Of a DNA stretch of 19,090 nt, positions 1-9,999 are shown in pieces. Both the position numbers and the translations under genes were made by a program. Location: NCBI GenBank assembly GCA_001931875.2, contig MSJH02000119.1, forward strand, positions 1 to 19,090. The letters run 5' to 3'. Under the pieces are notes generated by a model. That model did no database searches, was not told the origin of the DNA, and worked only from the letters and a program-made list of their open reading frames with translations. This stretch comes from Byssochlamys sp. IMV 00236 (taxonomy: Eukaryota; Ascomycota; Eurotiomycetes; Eurotiales; Thermoascaceae). How positions within the stretch are numbered: position 1 is the first letter of the stretch; the number at the start of each line of letters is the position of its first letter.

Positions 1-2386
1 TTACTTGATTTAGGAGTAAGCTTAATACAGAAAAAAAAAAAAAAAAGAAAACAACCCATGACCAACATGTAACTTTCTCAGCCCACCCAACTTCTTTCAC
101 GACAAGTGGAAGATGGTCGATCCCATGGATTTAAATATCAGGATCAGTCATATACGTTGTTCCCTAATGGAGAACAACGTATAAGCTATACCGTAGCCAG
201 AAACAGATTGAAGAAAGCTATAACGGAATACTATCGAAGCTTAGAGTTCTTAAAGTCGTATCGAGAGTTAAATGAAACTGGCTTTCAAAAGATCTTGAAG
301 AAGTTTGATAAAATAGCCGGATGGAAAGCCAGTACCTTATATATGAAAGTTGTTAGAAAACAGCACTGGATAACTTCTACGGAACTAAACCGTATTATAA
401 ATGAGACAGAGGTATTAAGAAAAACACGCCATGTATTTACGTGTATGCATTTGTGTGTTGCGATATTAAAAAATAAAATTAGACTTTATACATTAACGAA
501 TTTGCGGATGGACACCGGAGACGTGGAATGAGTAAACTAAGGGCTCCGGAGACCAACAAAGTAAGGATACACCCCTCATTTTATTTGTTATATTACTAAT
601 TATCCTCCTTGTTTTCTTAGGAATACACTTCAACTACGCTGCGCGTGGGTATCTTACTGGGTATGGCTATTACTTTATTCATTCAAGCAATTCAGATAGG
701 TAAAGCATATATCAACTGTATAAAAAACAATGTATACAAACCTCATACCTTATTATAGCTGCTGATCCATCCATATGGATACAATTACCAAATATATACA
801 TCAATATGCAGATCTACGCTTGCTTTCTGCTACCTGTATTATTCTGCTTGGGGTTCTCCGTCAATCTTATCATCTGGCATCGAGCAAGGATCAACTATAA
901 ATTCATATTTGAATTGAACCCACGGCAAAATTTGGATTACCATCAGTTTGCTGAGCTTCCGTCCTTCTTGCTGTTTATTAGCGCCTTTATCATCTACTCC
1001 GACTTTTCACAATTAGCTTATCCTACTGTTCCATCAGAACTGTATCCTCTGATTTTATTTATTGCATACATGGTCATTATGCTATGCCCATTTAACATGT
1101 TTTATCTTTCTGCAAGACGATGGTTAGGTACAACTTTGGTAATAGAAATAAGCATAGTGACCAAGCCTCCCAATACTAACCTTACCTGATATAGGTGCGG
1201 ATTGTCTTATCCTATTTCTTTGCAGTAGAATTTAGGGATTTCTTTATTGCTGATGAACTCAACAGTCTAGCTTACTCTATATGGACATCATCATACTTCT
1301 TTTGTGCATACTCTGAACATTGGTCTAACCTCGAGGAGACATGTAATGTGCCGCAATATTGGATATCACCTATACTAGCCTCTTTACCTCCTTGGTGGCG
1401 CTTATTACAATGCTTCAGACGATACAAGGATTCCAATGAAAAGGTGCATCTATTAAACGCTGCAAAATATACAAGCAGTATTCTTGCTGCCCTTGTGTCT
1501 GGGGCACGGCGTATATATCGTAGGTAGCTTCCATAGTATAAAAAGATCATGATCTAATAAGAACGCGTGTGTGGATAGCATCCAGAGGAATGAATATACT
1601 CTGGGTCTGTGTATGCATAGTAAATTCGTGCTATACGACTATTTGGGATATAAAAATGGATTGGGGGCTGTTTATGCCTAACAGCAAACACTTTCTACTT
1701 CGTGATGAACTTGTATTCTCTCGTTGGGTAACTAACTAGTGCATCATGTGATATGTGAACTTGCTTATAACCTTTGACAATATAGACATACTATGTAGCC
1801 ATCTCAATCAACATTTTACTCAGATTTTCATGGACGATCAGCACATGGGGACTACCCCTGAGCAGTCAGTTACTGGCCTTTCTTATTGCTCTTTTGGAAG
1901 GATATCGCCGTATTCAATGGAATGTTTTTAGACTCGAAAATGAAGTAAATAGTAATAACCCTCTATGAATAATAGAAATAACCTGTTTTTGCTTAGCATT
2001 TGAACAATTGTGGTCAGTATAGGGCTATAAAGGAAATTCCTCTTCCATTTGCATTATGCGAAACCAACGTAGATCAGGACCCACTGGAAAGAGTCAGTCT
2101 GAAATCTGCTGAACCTATTCCTATAGCTCGCCATCCCTCTTACCATACCATCAGACAATCCTATGACGTTGGATCATTTTATGGTCGTAGAGATTTTGAA
2201 AATAAGCGGGATGAAGACGTGCCTGTAGGATCGGTTAACAGCTTATGTAGAAAACCCTCTACCCTTGAGCATGTCTTGACACATATTCGATCATTAAGGG
2301 GATCACTACAGGGTTCTGATAACAGTGATGACGATGAAGATGAAGATGATAGTGAGGATGGTAGAGACGGAGAACATGATTTATAG
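1..2386 (+). CDS. SYG1: SPX-EXS domain protein, XPR1/SYG1 family (5' truncated)
   Basis: Predicted membrane protein of the XPR1/SYG1 family, whose members sense inositol pyrophosphates through the SPX domain and export or signal phosphate. Inferred exons are 1-15, 82-411, 483-560, 621-699, 759-1138, 1195-1519, 1588-1727, 1786-1944 and 1997-2386, giving 631 residues with the start lost beyond the left edge. Visible landmarks are the last part of the SPX domain (the lysine-rich [10 protein letters not shown], then KINETE-like NRIINETE and [11 protein letters not shown]), followed by the EXS membrane domain with [41 protein letters not shown] and [15 protein letters not shown]. The C-terminus is cytosolic-looking and ends in a Ser/Asp/Glu tail (2317-2383). 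The junction between exons 6 and 7 is ambiguous: donors at 1511, 1520 or 1524 would all keep frame with acceptors ending at 1587 or 1585. The terminal exon is convergent with BFR2. Family assignment is firm; transport activity is inferred. Confidence 0.93.
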
Positions 2387-2944
2387 AATATCATGCACTG
2401 TATAGAATATATTTATCCTATAAAAATAAACGCTATATACATTATCTTATGTCCTTTTGTCTCCTTTAAGTTCAGTATGAAATGAGTACATACATTATGC
2501 TTTTTTGACGCCAAACTGCGTAATAGTCACAAGTTGAAAGCTTAAAAAAGAAGGCCATAAGTTGGGATTTAATGCTTATTCTATACTATCCTCCGCAAAA
2601 GATCTTCATTCAGCCTAATGAAATTTTAACCTGGCTGGAATAATCAATACCCGTCTTTTTATTCCTATCTTGCATCACGACAATCGTTATCTTTGTTAAA
2701 CATCATTATACATACATCAGACCTCGACACTTTGTTAACAATAGTAACTGGATTCCAGTTACTGTTCGCTCTAACTCTAATTGTTTTTTTAACAGAAGGA
2801 TTTCTTTTTATTTTATTTGAAGAATCTCTAAACAAAAATGACATTAATGTTGTATTGGTATTTTATGATACGCGATAAAGCACAGCTACATATACAAAGA
2901 ATAGAGTGATATCATAAGATGTAAAAACAAAACCGAATCTTTTT
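2387..2944. other. Convergent 3' intergenic spacer
   Basis: AT-rich spacer between the stop of the SPX-EXS gene and the stop of BFR2 on the other strand. An AATAAA at 2425-2430, about 40 nt after the SPX-EXS stop, is a plausible polyadenylation signal. A 61-codon open frame at 2693-2878 begins with TTG, has no family features and is not treated as a gene. I see nothing else here. Confidence 0.6.
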
Positions 2945-4865
2945 TTATTCAGCCAAAGTGCTGTCTAATTTTTGACCTAACAGAGAAGAAAACAGTTCAT
3001 CAGCCATTTCGTCATGCCAATCTCCAGCAGGTATAGGCGCCATAAAGTTTTGCAATTTTTCATGCACATTGAATCTATCGTAAATGGATAAGTATTGGTA
3101 CAAATATAATACATGTTTTCATATTACCGAAGTTGGCGGCCTTTGCTTGCTTTTGTATGCACTGCTTTCTTCTTTTTCTTTTGTTCGTTCTTACGAGCTG
3201 CCCATCTCATACCAATGGCCGTTGGGTCATCTGTGTCGACCATTCGTGATTCGATCAATTCACGCAGCTGCTGTTGATAAAAGTCATGATCGTCAAAGAT
3301 TTCTGCATCATAGGTATTCAAATGGCGATCTGCCTTCTTCCCACTATCAATCTCTTGTTCTACTTGTTCTGCCTCTATTTGCGCTTTACCAATGATCTTG
3401 TATTCTGAACGTTGAAGCTGTGTTCTCTTTATCAAGTTTTCTTTATCTCCAAGTACATGTTCTATTTGTGTCATAATATTTTGATCAAATGCCTTAAACT
3501 TCTTGTTAAGGCGCGCTCCAGCAGCTACTTGGACCTTATTACTCCACTTTTCTAAAGTACTATTACGAAAAGGCACAAACCTAATGATACAAGTTGAGTA
3601 TACAGGCTTTCTGTTTTCAATATGCATAAACACTTACACATCGTTGATTTCTGAAATATCTTTCCAAAGTTTATCAATATAAACATCATCGTCGTCAAGG
3701 TGTCTCTTTCTGGTATTAAAGTTCTTTTTTGATAAATCGATGCAACCGTTTTGCTCAAACAGTCCAACACGAATATCCATGATATCATCAATCACTTGTC
3801 GTAAATCTGTTTTTACTTGCTCTAAATCCTCTTCAATACCTTCTGACTTTGTAAGGAAATCAACATAGGTATCATTTTGTGGGAACTTGTTGACGCTATC
3901 AACCAATTTTTGCATACGAATACGATTTTCTAAGCAATTATCCCATAAAGTCTACAACATACAGGGTTGGTAAAGATATGTGGTAAATTCTTTTTGAATT
4001 CTTACCAGTTGCTGACGGACATGTTGTCCCTTTTCAACATCAGTTTGTGCGCTCTTTGACAATTGAGAAATGATTTGTCTATGTGATTTAGTTAATTAAA
4101 CTGACACAAGTAATACACGCAATGCTTACTTTTCTTCTTGCTGTATTTTACGAAGTTCTGTGTTTACTGCTTCATCGTCTTCTGCTTCATTTTCGTCATC
4201 TTCTTCTTCATCATCGCTGTCTTGTTCTTCATCGTCATCGTCACTCTCTTGTTCTTCGTTTTCTTCATCAGATCTTTCTTCATTTTCATCATCGTCGCTG
4301 GTACCTTCTTCTTCATGACCACCATTCATGGCTGTCTTTAATAAATCTTGGTCGTCATCAAAATCATCGTCTTCATCTGCATCACTTGAACCGCTCTCTT
4401 CGCTATCGTCCTCTTCTTCTTCCCCTCCATCGTCTTGAATACCTTGCCACTCTTCCTCTTCTTCTTCACTTTCAGAGTAAATATCTTTTCGGCTGGCTCG
4501 TTTACCAGCATATCGAGGATCGTCTAAAATAGGCTGCTGTTCACTGCGAAGTTTACTCTTGCCAACAGAAACATAATGTTCTCTTGCAGCCGATTCATCA
4601 TGATCTTGTTGATCATCGTCTAATTCCTCTTTTCCTTGATTGTCATCTTGAAAAGGTTCATGGATATCTTCAGGATCGAAATCTACAAGGAAAGAAAAGA
4701 TGAGTATCTTTTTCTTTAATAGGTTCCTTATGACATCAACTTACCAACAGGTGTTGTAGATTCTATATCAGCAATGAGATCAGCGAGTAAAGCGTTTTCT
4801 ATAGGAACAGAAATGATTAGACATAATGTTTATTTAATAATGTCTTTTTTCTTACTCTTTGGCAT
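2945..4865 (-). CDS. BFR2: BFR2/AATF (Che-1/TRAUB) family ribosome-biogenesis protein
   Basis: Nucleolar protein of the Bfr2/AATF family. Family members act in the small-subunit processome (yeast Bfr2-Enp2-Lcp5; human AATF-NGDN-NOL10) during early 18S rRNA processing. Exons in coding order are 4856-4865, 4745-4798, 4130-4682, 4006-4078, 3638-3951, 3128-3580 and 2945-3074, total 1587 nt, 528 residues. The first coding exon is only 10 nt (MPK plus one base), and the reading joins smoothly to [14 protein letters not shown]. In order: an N-terminal region with [11 protein letters not shown], a long Asp/Glu/Ser-rich acidic stretch (roughly residues 120-195), the AATF segment with [15 protein letters not shown] (about 231-245), then STLEKWSNK (342-350) and the TRAUB segment with [18 protein letters not shown] (428 onward), the basic [18 protein letters not shown], and [14 protein letters not shown] near the end. 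Stop TAA at 2945-2947. All landmark motifs are present, so an intact gene is likely. Confidence 0.94.
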
Positions 4866-5900
4866 TTAAAACTGTGCTAGAAATAAGGACATCAGACTTA
4901 CAATGTGTGAGTTTAGAAGAAGACTGTGTATGTGTGGCTTAAATTGTGACTTGTAAAATTATTTCCTTTTTTGTAAACGTTGTTCCTTGCATTGAGCAAT
5001 TTGTGAATAAAGCATAAAAGTATGCGACAGTGCAATAGCCCAAATAGATGATACATAGTCCTTTATTTACTCTGAATAGTGATTCCTTTAGAAATAGCTT
5101 ACACTAGTGTTTCTCATCACATTCAGAATATCGGGATGGTACTAAAGAATTCTTACGCGTCTTTTTTCTTTCTCTCTCTATTAGATAATTGGATGAGGAA
5201 TAACAAAGACCGTTCGGACCGACCTACTGTGGGCATACTAATTATTTTAGGAAACTGTAATAATTTAACTTTCCTGGGGAACTGTGTGTTTTCATCCTGT
5301 TCAGATTCAAGCCTAACTTATTTCAGATAGACTTTTTGAAGGGAGAAAATAATAAATCAGGCAAGACCAAGAAAACTGTGGTCCATTCAAGAGTTTCACC
5401 AAGGAAAACCATTTTCTTTAAACCTTATTGAAAAAAGTAGTTTAGCGTGAATCAAAAAGGGAAAATACAACGAATGAAAATCAATTAAGCATTGCCATTT
5501 TATAGTGCAAACTTTTCCTGTAATGTATGCTACTCTATGCCTTTTCTTCACTCAAGTGCCAAGGGTACCACAACAGCATCGGGGCAAAAGTCGCCGTTCG
5601 TTTTTTGGATGGGGAAAGACGATTTCGTCCATTGGACATCATTTATATCTGTTTGCGTGTGCGAAAGCCCCTTCCAATAAAAGAAGGAAAGACTATCACA
5701 AAGCGATATAGACCATTACGCCAGTCTCTCTTAAGGGGACTTTTCTAAGCGAAATGAATAATGCCTTCCATGGGTCAAAGTAAGGACAAGTTTAATTTAG
5801 TTGAGGGTTTTAGGGAGAGCAGTCAATGGTAAGGTTATACACATGCTCGGATTTTCCTAACCATGTTTAGCAAATGGTTTGCAATCAGTTAAAGTTTAGT
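4866..5900. other. Gene-poor spacer upstream of BFR2
   Basis: This stretch should contain the BFR2 promoter in its first few hundred bases; I see no clear TATA element. Open frames at 5079-5330 and 5492-5748 lack recognisable domains and are not called as genes. The 5490-5760 part is open in all three forward frames over about 190 nt, slightly more GC-rich than its surroundings, and is described separately as a possible element fragment. Confidence 0.5.
5492..5760 (+). other. Possible fragment of a decayed mobile-element ORF
   Basis: Three overlapping forward frames stay open here. One frame (5505-5711) reads through GKSRRSFFGWGKTISSIGHH and a basic SNKRRKDYHKA. The FFG.GK..SSI pattern is reminiscent of transposase-like hypothetical proteins scattered through mucoralean genomes, but there is no catalytic motif, no zinc ribbon, no intact start and no terminal repeats that I can find. 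I cannot name a family. It could equally be chance open sequence. Confidence 0.2.
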
Positions 5901-5931
5901 AGTTTCCATATTATTGCAAAAGGGCCATGTA

Positions 5932-6847
5932 TCACTGTAAATACCCCAAAAAGGGTATCCAAGCTCCGGATGAAAAACTCGATATTAGCTTTCCAAGTTG
6001 TATAGAAACAGAGAATAGCTTATTTAATGCATCCGCCCTATTTTTCAATCTCCATTGCTCTTGAAAATAAAAGATTGTTGCCATTTGTGAATAGCTTGTA
6101 CACAATCCAATTTTCATAATGTTAATGATTCCATTGATTTTGTTTTTTGAAGCAAGTGCACTTTATCGCCCAATGCAGCCAAGGTTAACCTTATAATTTC
6201 CTTCTCTGGATTAACAATGGACAGAGTCTTATAAGTGGATGTTCAGAGATACACGTTATTGCTGAAAGAATTTCTGTAAATCAGTTGTAGGGCTTTTTCA
6301 TTTATCAGCGTTAATATATGCTGCAAATACAAACGATTTGCTTCAATGTTGCATTAAGCAGGTAAGCTATTGAAAGGTATCATCCTTTGTTTGACTTTTT
6401 TATTCGTTACGTTCAGTCGATTCTAATTTTATCGCCATTGAGTCTTGTTCAATGGACAAATAGACCCATAAGTAGCTATTAAGACTCTTTTTGAGATTAA
6501 ATGAAGAAAAAAAAAGCTTCATCACGGCCAAACGAGTAAAGCCCAACTGTCAACTTGGCGTTACTGATGCTTTATGAATCACTTACTGGTTGCGTTCTAG
6601 ACTTTTTAAAGCAGGCTGATTACCTGTCAGATGAAAGATGCCAGGATCACCTTGTACTTCATTCAAAGCTCAACCCGTGGGACCATATTGATCACAGAGA
6701 TAATGAACAGCGTACAAAAAAGATAGACACTGAAGAATTCTGGATTCTTGACCAAGAAAAAGCATATCAGGGCAATGTCAAGTTGCACAGGCTCTTGCAT
6801 TGTTCTCATTCTTGAAAGCGAGCTTCATTATCAAAGCAAAAAAGGGC
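5932..6847 (-). pseudogene. Decayed reverse-strand coding sequence, unknown family
   Basis: Read on the minus strand from 6847 downward, the DNA alternates long coding-like stretches with stops and shifts. After an acceptor-like TTGTAG (ending at 6848) the frame runs FALIMKLAFKNENNARACA to a TGA at 6778-6780, then MLFLGQESRILQCLSFLYAV and YLCDQYGPTG to a TGA at 6670-6672, then QGDPGIFHLTGNQPALKSLE to a canonical GTAAGTG donor at 6586. It resumes as AKLTVGLYSFGRDEAF, changes frame at a run of nine A on the plus strand (6507-6515), continues as NLKKSLNSYLWVYLSIEQDS to a TAA at 6400-6402, and picks up again as NRLYLQHILTLINEKALQLI (TGA at 6243-6245) and NPEKEIIRLTLAALGDKVHL (TGA at 6114-6116). 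The last open piece (6117-5932) ends FSSGAWIPFLGYLQ. The composition looks like protein rather than spacer, but the family is not recognised. The breaks suggest a pseudogene; some could be unrecognised introns. Confidence 0.4.
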
Positions 6848-6926
6848 CTACAAATGAGAATAATAAGCTGAATATTGATTATGTTTAGAAATAGAAAAAC
6901 TACAAGCGGAAAGTAAGTGCTTTATA

Positions 6927-6943
6927 ATATATATATATATATA
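6927..6943. repeat. (AT)n microsatellite
   Basis: Uninterrupted AT dinucleotide run of about 17 nt in intergenic DNA. Confidence 0.85.
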
Positions 6944-7444
6944 CTATAGTCGCATTTCAGTCTATTTAACTTTTCCTTGAAGATCAAGTGGTATTGTGAC
7001 TACTAAATTTTTGTGGGTATTTATTGTTACTCAAGCTTCTCTCATCGGGATATCAAAAAAGTCCCAAGTCCAAAGAAAAAACGAATAACAAACATATTGA
7101 ATCTAGATTTAAGAGTAATACTAGTCACGGCTCCTTTTTTTTTACTTTTGAGGAATAACTGTGAATAACCTCAGAATGATATAAGGGAACTGAAGTTAGC
7201 TTCAAAAAAAAGAAAAGAGGCTCGGGATCATCCGGAAAAAGGAAAGGAAGAAAGAAAGAGGAAAGGGTTGACATGTTGTACAGTGACAAAAATTATCTAT
7301 TGTCAAGGAAACAAAGGTTGGGGTCTCACAAAGATTCAGAGTATTAATTCCCCAAAAAAGTAGGTCAAAATGGGGGAAATATATAAAATAGAAATTAAAA
7401 TTACGCCCTATCTTTTTTTTTTTTGTTCTTCTTTCAATTGTAAA
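6944..7444. other. Upstream region of the areA GATA-like gene
   Basis: About 500 nt without a gene. It has a purine-rich stretch (7203-7265, GAAA/GGAAAG-rich) and a run of 12 or more T (around 7413-7424) just before the start codon of the next gene, which probably belongs to its 5' leader. No TATA box stands out. Confidence 0.5.
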
Positions 7445-8008
7445 ATGTATTATTATTCATCTTCAAATGAAATCCATTTGCCATTGTTGATCAAGAATAC
7501 ATTAGCAGAGCATTCCTTACCTTGGAATAATCTCGACCAGCTATCCTCTTTATGGGCCATTTTCACAAAATGCAAGTCGAATATCCAAGATGGATTTCGT
7601 TTGGAGAACCTGTCTTGGAGGCTGTGGTATAGACATTCCGTTTTACAAAAGAAGCAAAAGCCAAATACTGTAGCAGACATTGATATGACTGTAAAGCAAC
7701 ATACCCTCAAGCGAAGTCGCTCTTTACCTAATCTAAATGAACCCAAGTTAAAGTCAAATAGACGTAAATTCTATATCGATGATCACTCACAGCGTCAACC
7801 TCAACCTCAACCTCAACAGCAAGAGATAATTAAAAAGAAACCGCTTATCCGTCGCTCGTCCACATTACCAAAGCCCGTATCTTTATTATCTGAAATGTTT
7901 TCAAGGGCAAATGCTTCGTCAACTACCGATCAAACTAAAAGCTCCGGTCTTCGCCGATGCCAGTCTCGCTATTGTAGATTAGATCAATTCTTCTTAAATG
8001 CTGCTTAA
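7445..8008 (+). CDS. areA GATA-like (DUF1752) domain protein
   Basis: Single-exon gene of 187 residues from the ATG at 7445. An in-frame ATG at 7370 would add 25 residues, but the extra part is encoded by a T-tract typical of leaders here, so I prefer 7445. The N-terminal half carries the short fungal domain found at the start of AreA/Nit2-type nitrogen regulators (DUF1752): LSSLWAIFTKCKSNI followed by the hallmark FRLENLSWRLWYRH (residues 51-64). There is no GATA zinc finger, so it is a domain-only relative, not a DNA-binding GATA factor. The rest is basic and low-complexity, with a PQPQPQQQ run and two Arg-Ser motifs, RSRSLP (90-95) and RSSTLP (137-142), that fit 14-3-3 mode I sites or basophilic kinase sites. 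It ends YCRLDQFFLNAA. Convergent with the next gene (110 bp between stops). Probably a signalling adaptor; function unknown. Confidence 0.82.
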   Translation: MYYYSSSNEIHLPLLIKNTLAEHSLPWNNLDQLSSLWAIFTKCKSNIQDGFRLENLSWRLWYRHSVLQKKQKPNTVADIDMTVKQHTLKRSRSLPNLNEPKLKSNRRKFYIDDHSQRQPQPQPQQQEIIKKKPLIRRSSTLPKPVSLLSEMFSRANASSTTDQTKSSGLRRCQSRYCRLDQFFLNAA

Positions 8009-8118
8009 TATATACATACAAAGTTTCAATCTAGAGAAACTCTATTCCCCCCTTCTCTTTATTTATTTCACAACTAATAGTAAATAGTAATAGTACATAT
8101 ACAATAAATCTCTTTTTG

Positions 8119-9333
8119 TTACCAATCTGTTAAAGATATAAATGAACCGTCTCGACTCATGGCATCCGTTTGTACTTGTGCTGACCAAGCTGCTACTTTC
8201 AATAGCTGATCATCTTCTCGTCCGATCAAATAATCCATACGCGTCAAGATCATCCAATCCATAAACACGCGTGCATACTGTTTCTTGAGCTGCTCTTCAT
8301 CCGACTGAAACATTCTCCACGTCTTGGGCGGTGTATCCAGATCCTCAAAGGAGTATCCCTCAGCTACAGCATGTACTGAACAAACCCCTAATAGCCTTTG
8401 ACGCATTCGAGCAAGAGCCCCTGACGAGGTTGCAGAGATAAAGACGTGGCAATTTCCCACGCATACTTGTTGGACCTGAGCAGCTGTTCGATCCACGTCT
8501 CCCATGTCTGTCACGCGCACGCCCACCCGAAACCAGGATGGGTGGGATGGGGGTAATATCGCATTATGGGGATCAAACATGTTCAAGCCTTCGCCCAGCC
8601 TGACCTGGCCACCCATTAACTCTCGATAAGGCTCTAATTGCTGTGAAAGCCAATCTGTCGGCCGATAGAATAAGAGACGACTGACGATCAAAAACCAATC
8701 GGATTTCATCGCGAGTCGACTTAGGCCGTACTGTCCTGCTTTACCGGTCGTTGTCTTGTTCCAGTTGGTTCGTTCTTGCCATACGGTAGTGCCTATGATG
8801 CGTTGAGGAACATCTATTAGACTGGCCTCGTTGATGATGGGTATATAAGTCACATCTTGATGTCCAGCTCGATTCAGATAGTACTGTGCTTGCCATGTTC
8901 GCATAGCCATGTAGCCAGGCGAGGGTTCCAAAAACCATTCGAATTGAATAGGGTAGATCATGTCATAGGCAAATGCAGCATCTGTCGGATGGAGCATAGT
9001 ATAATAGTAGGCATGAGTAATGTCAAGCATTCGCTCGGCTAACGTTCCACATTGCTGATTTGGTTTACAGCTGTATAATATAAGAAGTGGTGGTGTAGAT
9101 ATGTCTGGTGTGCGATTGGTTACATAGCTTGTACGGATATGGGCCAAGACAGAAGCAATTCTATGACGACGACTGTTACTGGCTAATCGTGATGTATTAG
9201 GTAATTGTTGTTGTTGCTGTTGTTGCTTAGATGATGAAGGAGGAAAAGAGGATCTCCATATAAACAGTAAATAAATACAAAAGCTAACAAGTAATAGAAA
9301 GGGTATGAAGGTTACAGGCGTAATACCTTTCAT
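8119..9333 (-). CDS. Type II membrane protein, fucosyltransferase-like
   Basis: Intronless gene of 404 residues. A short cytosolic N-terminus is followed by one hydrophobic segment (about residues 9-26), a Ser/Gln-rich stem with seven glutamines (37-43) and a luminal domain, the usual plan of a Golgi glycosyltransferase. The luminal part has CGTLAERMLDITHAYYYTML, reminiscent of the G-x-G/LGDR-like donor-loop region of GDP-fucose transferases, then a GVRVTDMGD segment resembling their IRTGD strand, and a late DWMILTRMDYLIGRE resembling the DW..LS..D.li motif. NKT (in NWNKTTTG) could be N-glycosylated. Mucoralean cell walls contain fucose-bearing acid polymers, which would fit, but this is inference; the exact GT family cannot be set by eye. 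The start ATG follows a T-rich leader (13 T on the coding strand). It shares a short convergent 3' region with the DUF1752 gene. Confidence 0.65.
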   Translation of the reverse strand: MKGITPVTFIPFLLLVSFCIYLLFIWRSSFPPSSSKQQQQQQQLPNTSRLASNSRRHRIASVLAHIRTSYVTNRTPDISTPPLLILYSCKPNQQCGTLAERMLDITHAYYYTMLHPTDAAFAYDMIYPIQFEWFLEPSPGYMAMRTWQAQYYLNRAGHQDVTYIPIINEASLIDVPQRIIGTTVWQERTNWNKTTTGKAGQYGLSRLAMKSDWFLIVSRLLFYRPTDWLSQQLEPYRELMGGQVRLGEGLNMFDPHNAILPPSHPSWFRVGVRVTDMGDVDRTAAQVQQVCVGNCHVFISATSSGALARMRQRLLGVCSVHAVAEGYSFEDLDTPPKTWRMFQSDEEQLKKQYARVFMDWMILTRMDYLIGREDDQLLKVAAWSAQVQTDAMSRDGSFISLTDW

Positions 9334-9999
9334 TCAAAAAAAAAAAAAAGTAAAGAGAGAGAAAAAAAAATAGCTCTTAGACTATGCATCATCCACGATA
9401 TTATTGGCTTAGCAAGATCCTTTTTTCCTTATCTTTCTCCTTAAGAAAAATTTTCCAGTTAGTCTTCCCCAAGTAACGCGCCATCCTTATGTGTGTGTGT
9501 GTAATACTCACCAGTTCTAGTTGAAGGACTCTTTTTTTTTTTTTTTTTTTACAAATGATTAAGGAACAAAGTTCGTTGTTACAACCTTGCTTTTACCAAT
9601 CCATTTTTTGTATAAGAAAGAGAGATAGATAATACGTGTCTTTTCCAATCAAAAAGGTTTCATGTATCTCATTCCATTTAAGCGGTGGGATCATCTTTAA
9701 GCCCCGAACTGAAGACAGAAGAAAGGAGCAAGTCGCCGCGCGCATGAGTTGAAAGCAGGTAGCATTATTATCATCCTCTAGAGTGTCCAAGATAGAGGAA
9801 TGGACTTGAGTTATAGATTACTTTGTGTACCTATTCTAAAATGAGGAGGACATGAGTTTGTAACCAGAATCAATGTAAATATTTATTTAAAATGCATAGA
9901 GTTAGCAGAGTGAATCTATTGCGCAACATATCAATAAACTAGACAAACTATGTACAATTATAAAGAATGTTAGTAGACATATAGAAGAAGGTACTCCAT
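9334..9999. other. Spacer between fucosyltransferase-like gene and CCGW peptide gene
   Basis: The left part is the promoter/leader of the minus-strand gene at 8119-9333; the right part is the 3' flank of the minus-strand gene at 10000. It contains a GT run (9490-9501) and a 19-nt T tract (9532-9550). A 65-codon minus-strand open frame at 9593-9790 starts with TTG and has no recognisable features, so it is not called. Confidence 0.5.

Noticed and set aside
2693..2878. Hydrophobic 61-codon open frame in the convergent spacer
   Set aside because: TTG start, AT-driven composition rich in Ile/Leu/Phe, and no supporting context.
4122..4532. Plus-strand open frame rich in His and Leu
   Set aside because: It is the reverse complement of the acidic, GAT/GAA-rich part of BFR2 exon 3, whose family match is strong.
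7370..7444. Upstream in-frame ATG for the areA GATA-like gene
   Set aside because: The added residues are encoded by a T homopolymer leader and show no domain; the ATG at 7445 is preferred.
9593..9790. Minus-strand 65-codon open frame
   Set aside because: TTG start, no conserved motif, a stop just upstream, and no clear splice site to extend it; may be leader or chance.
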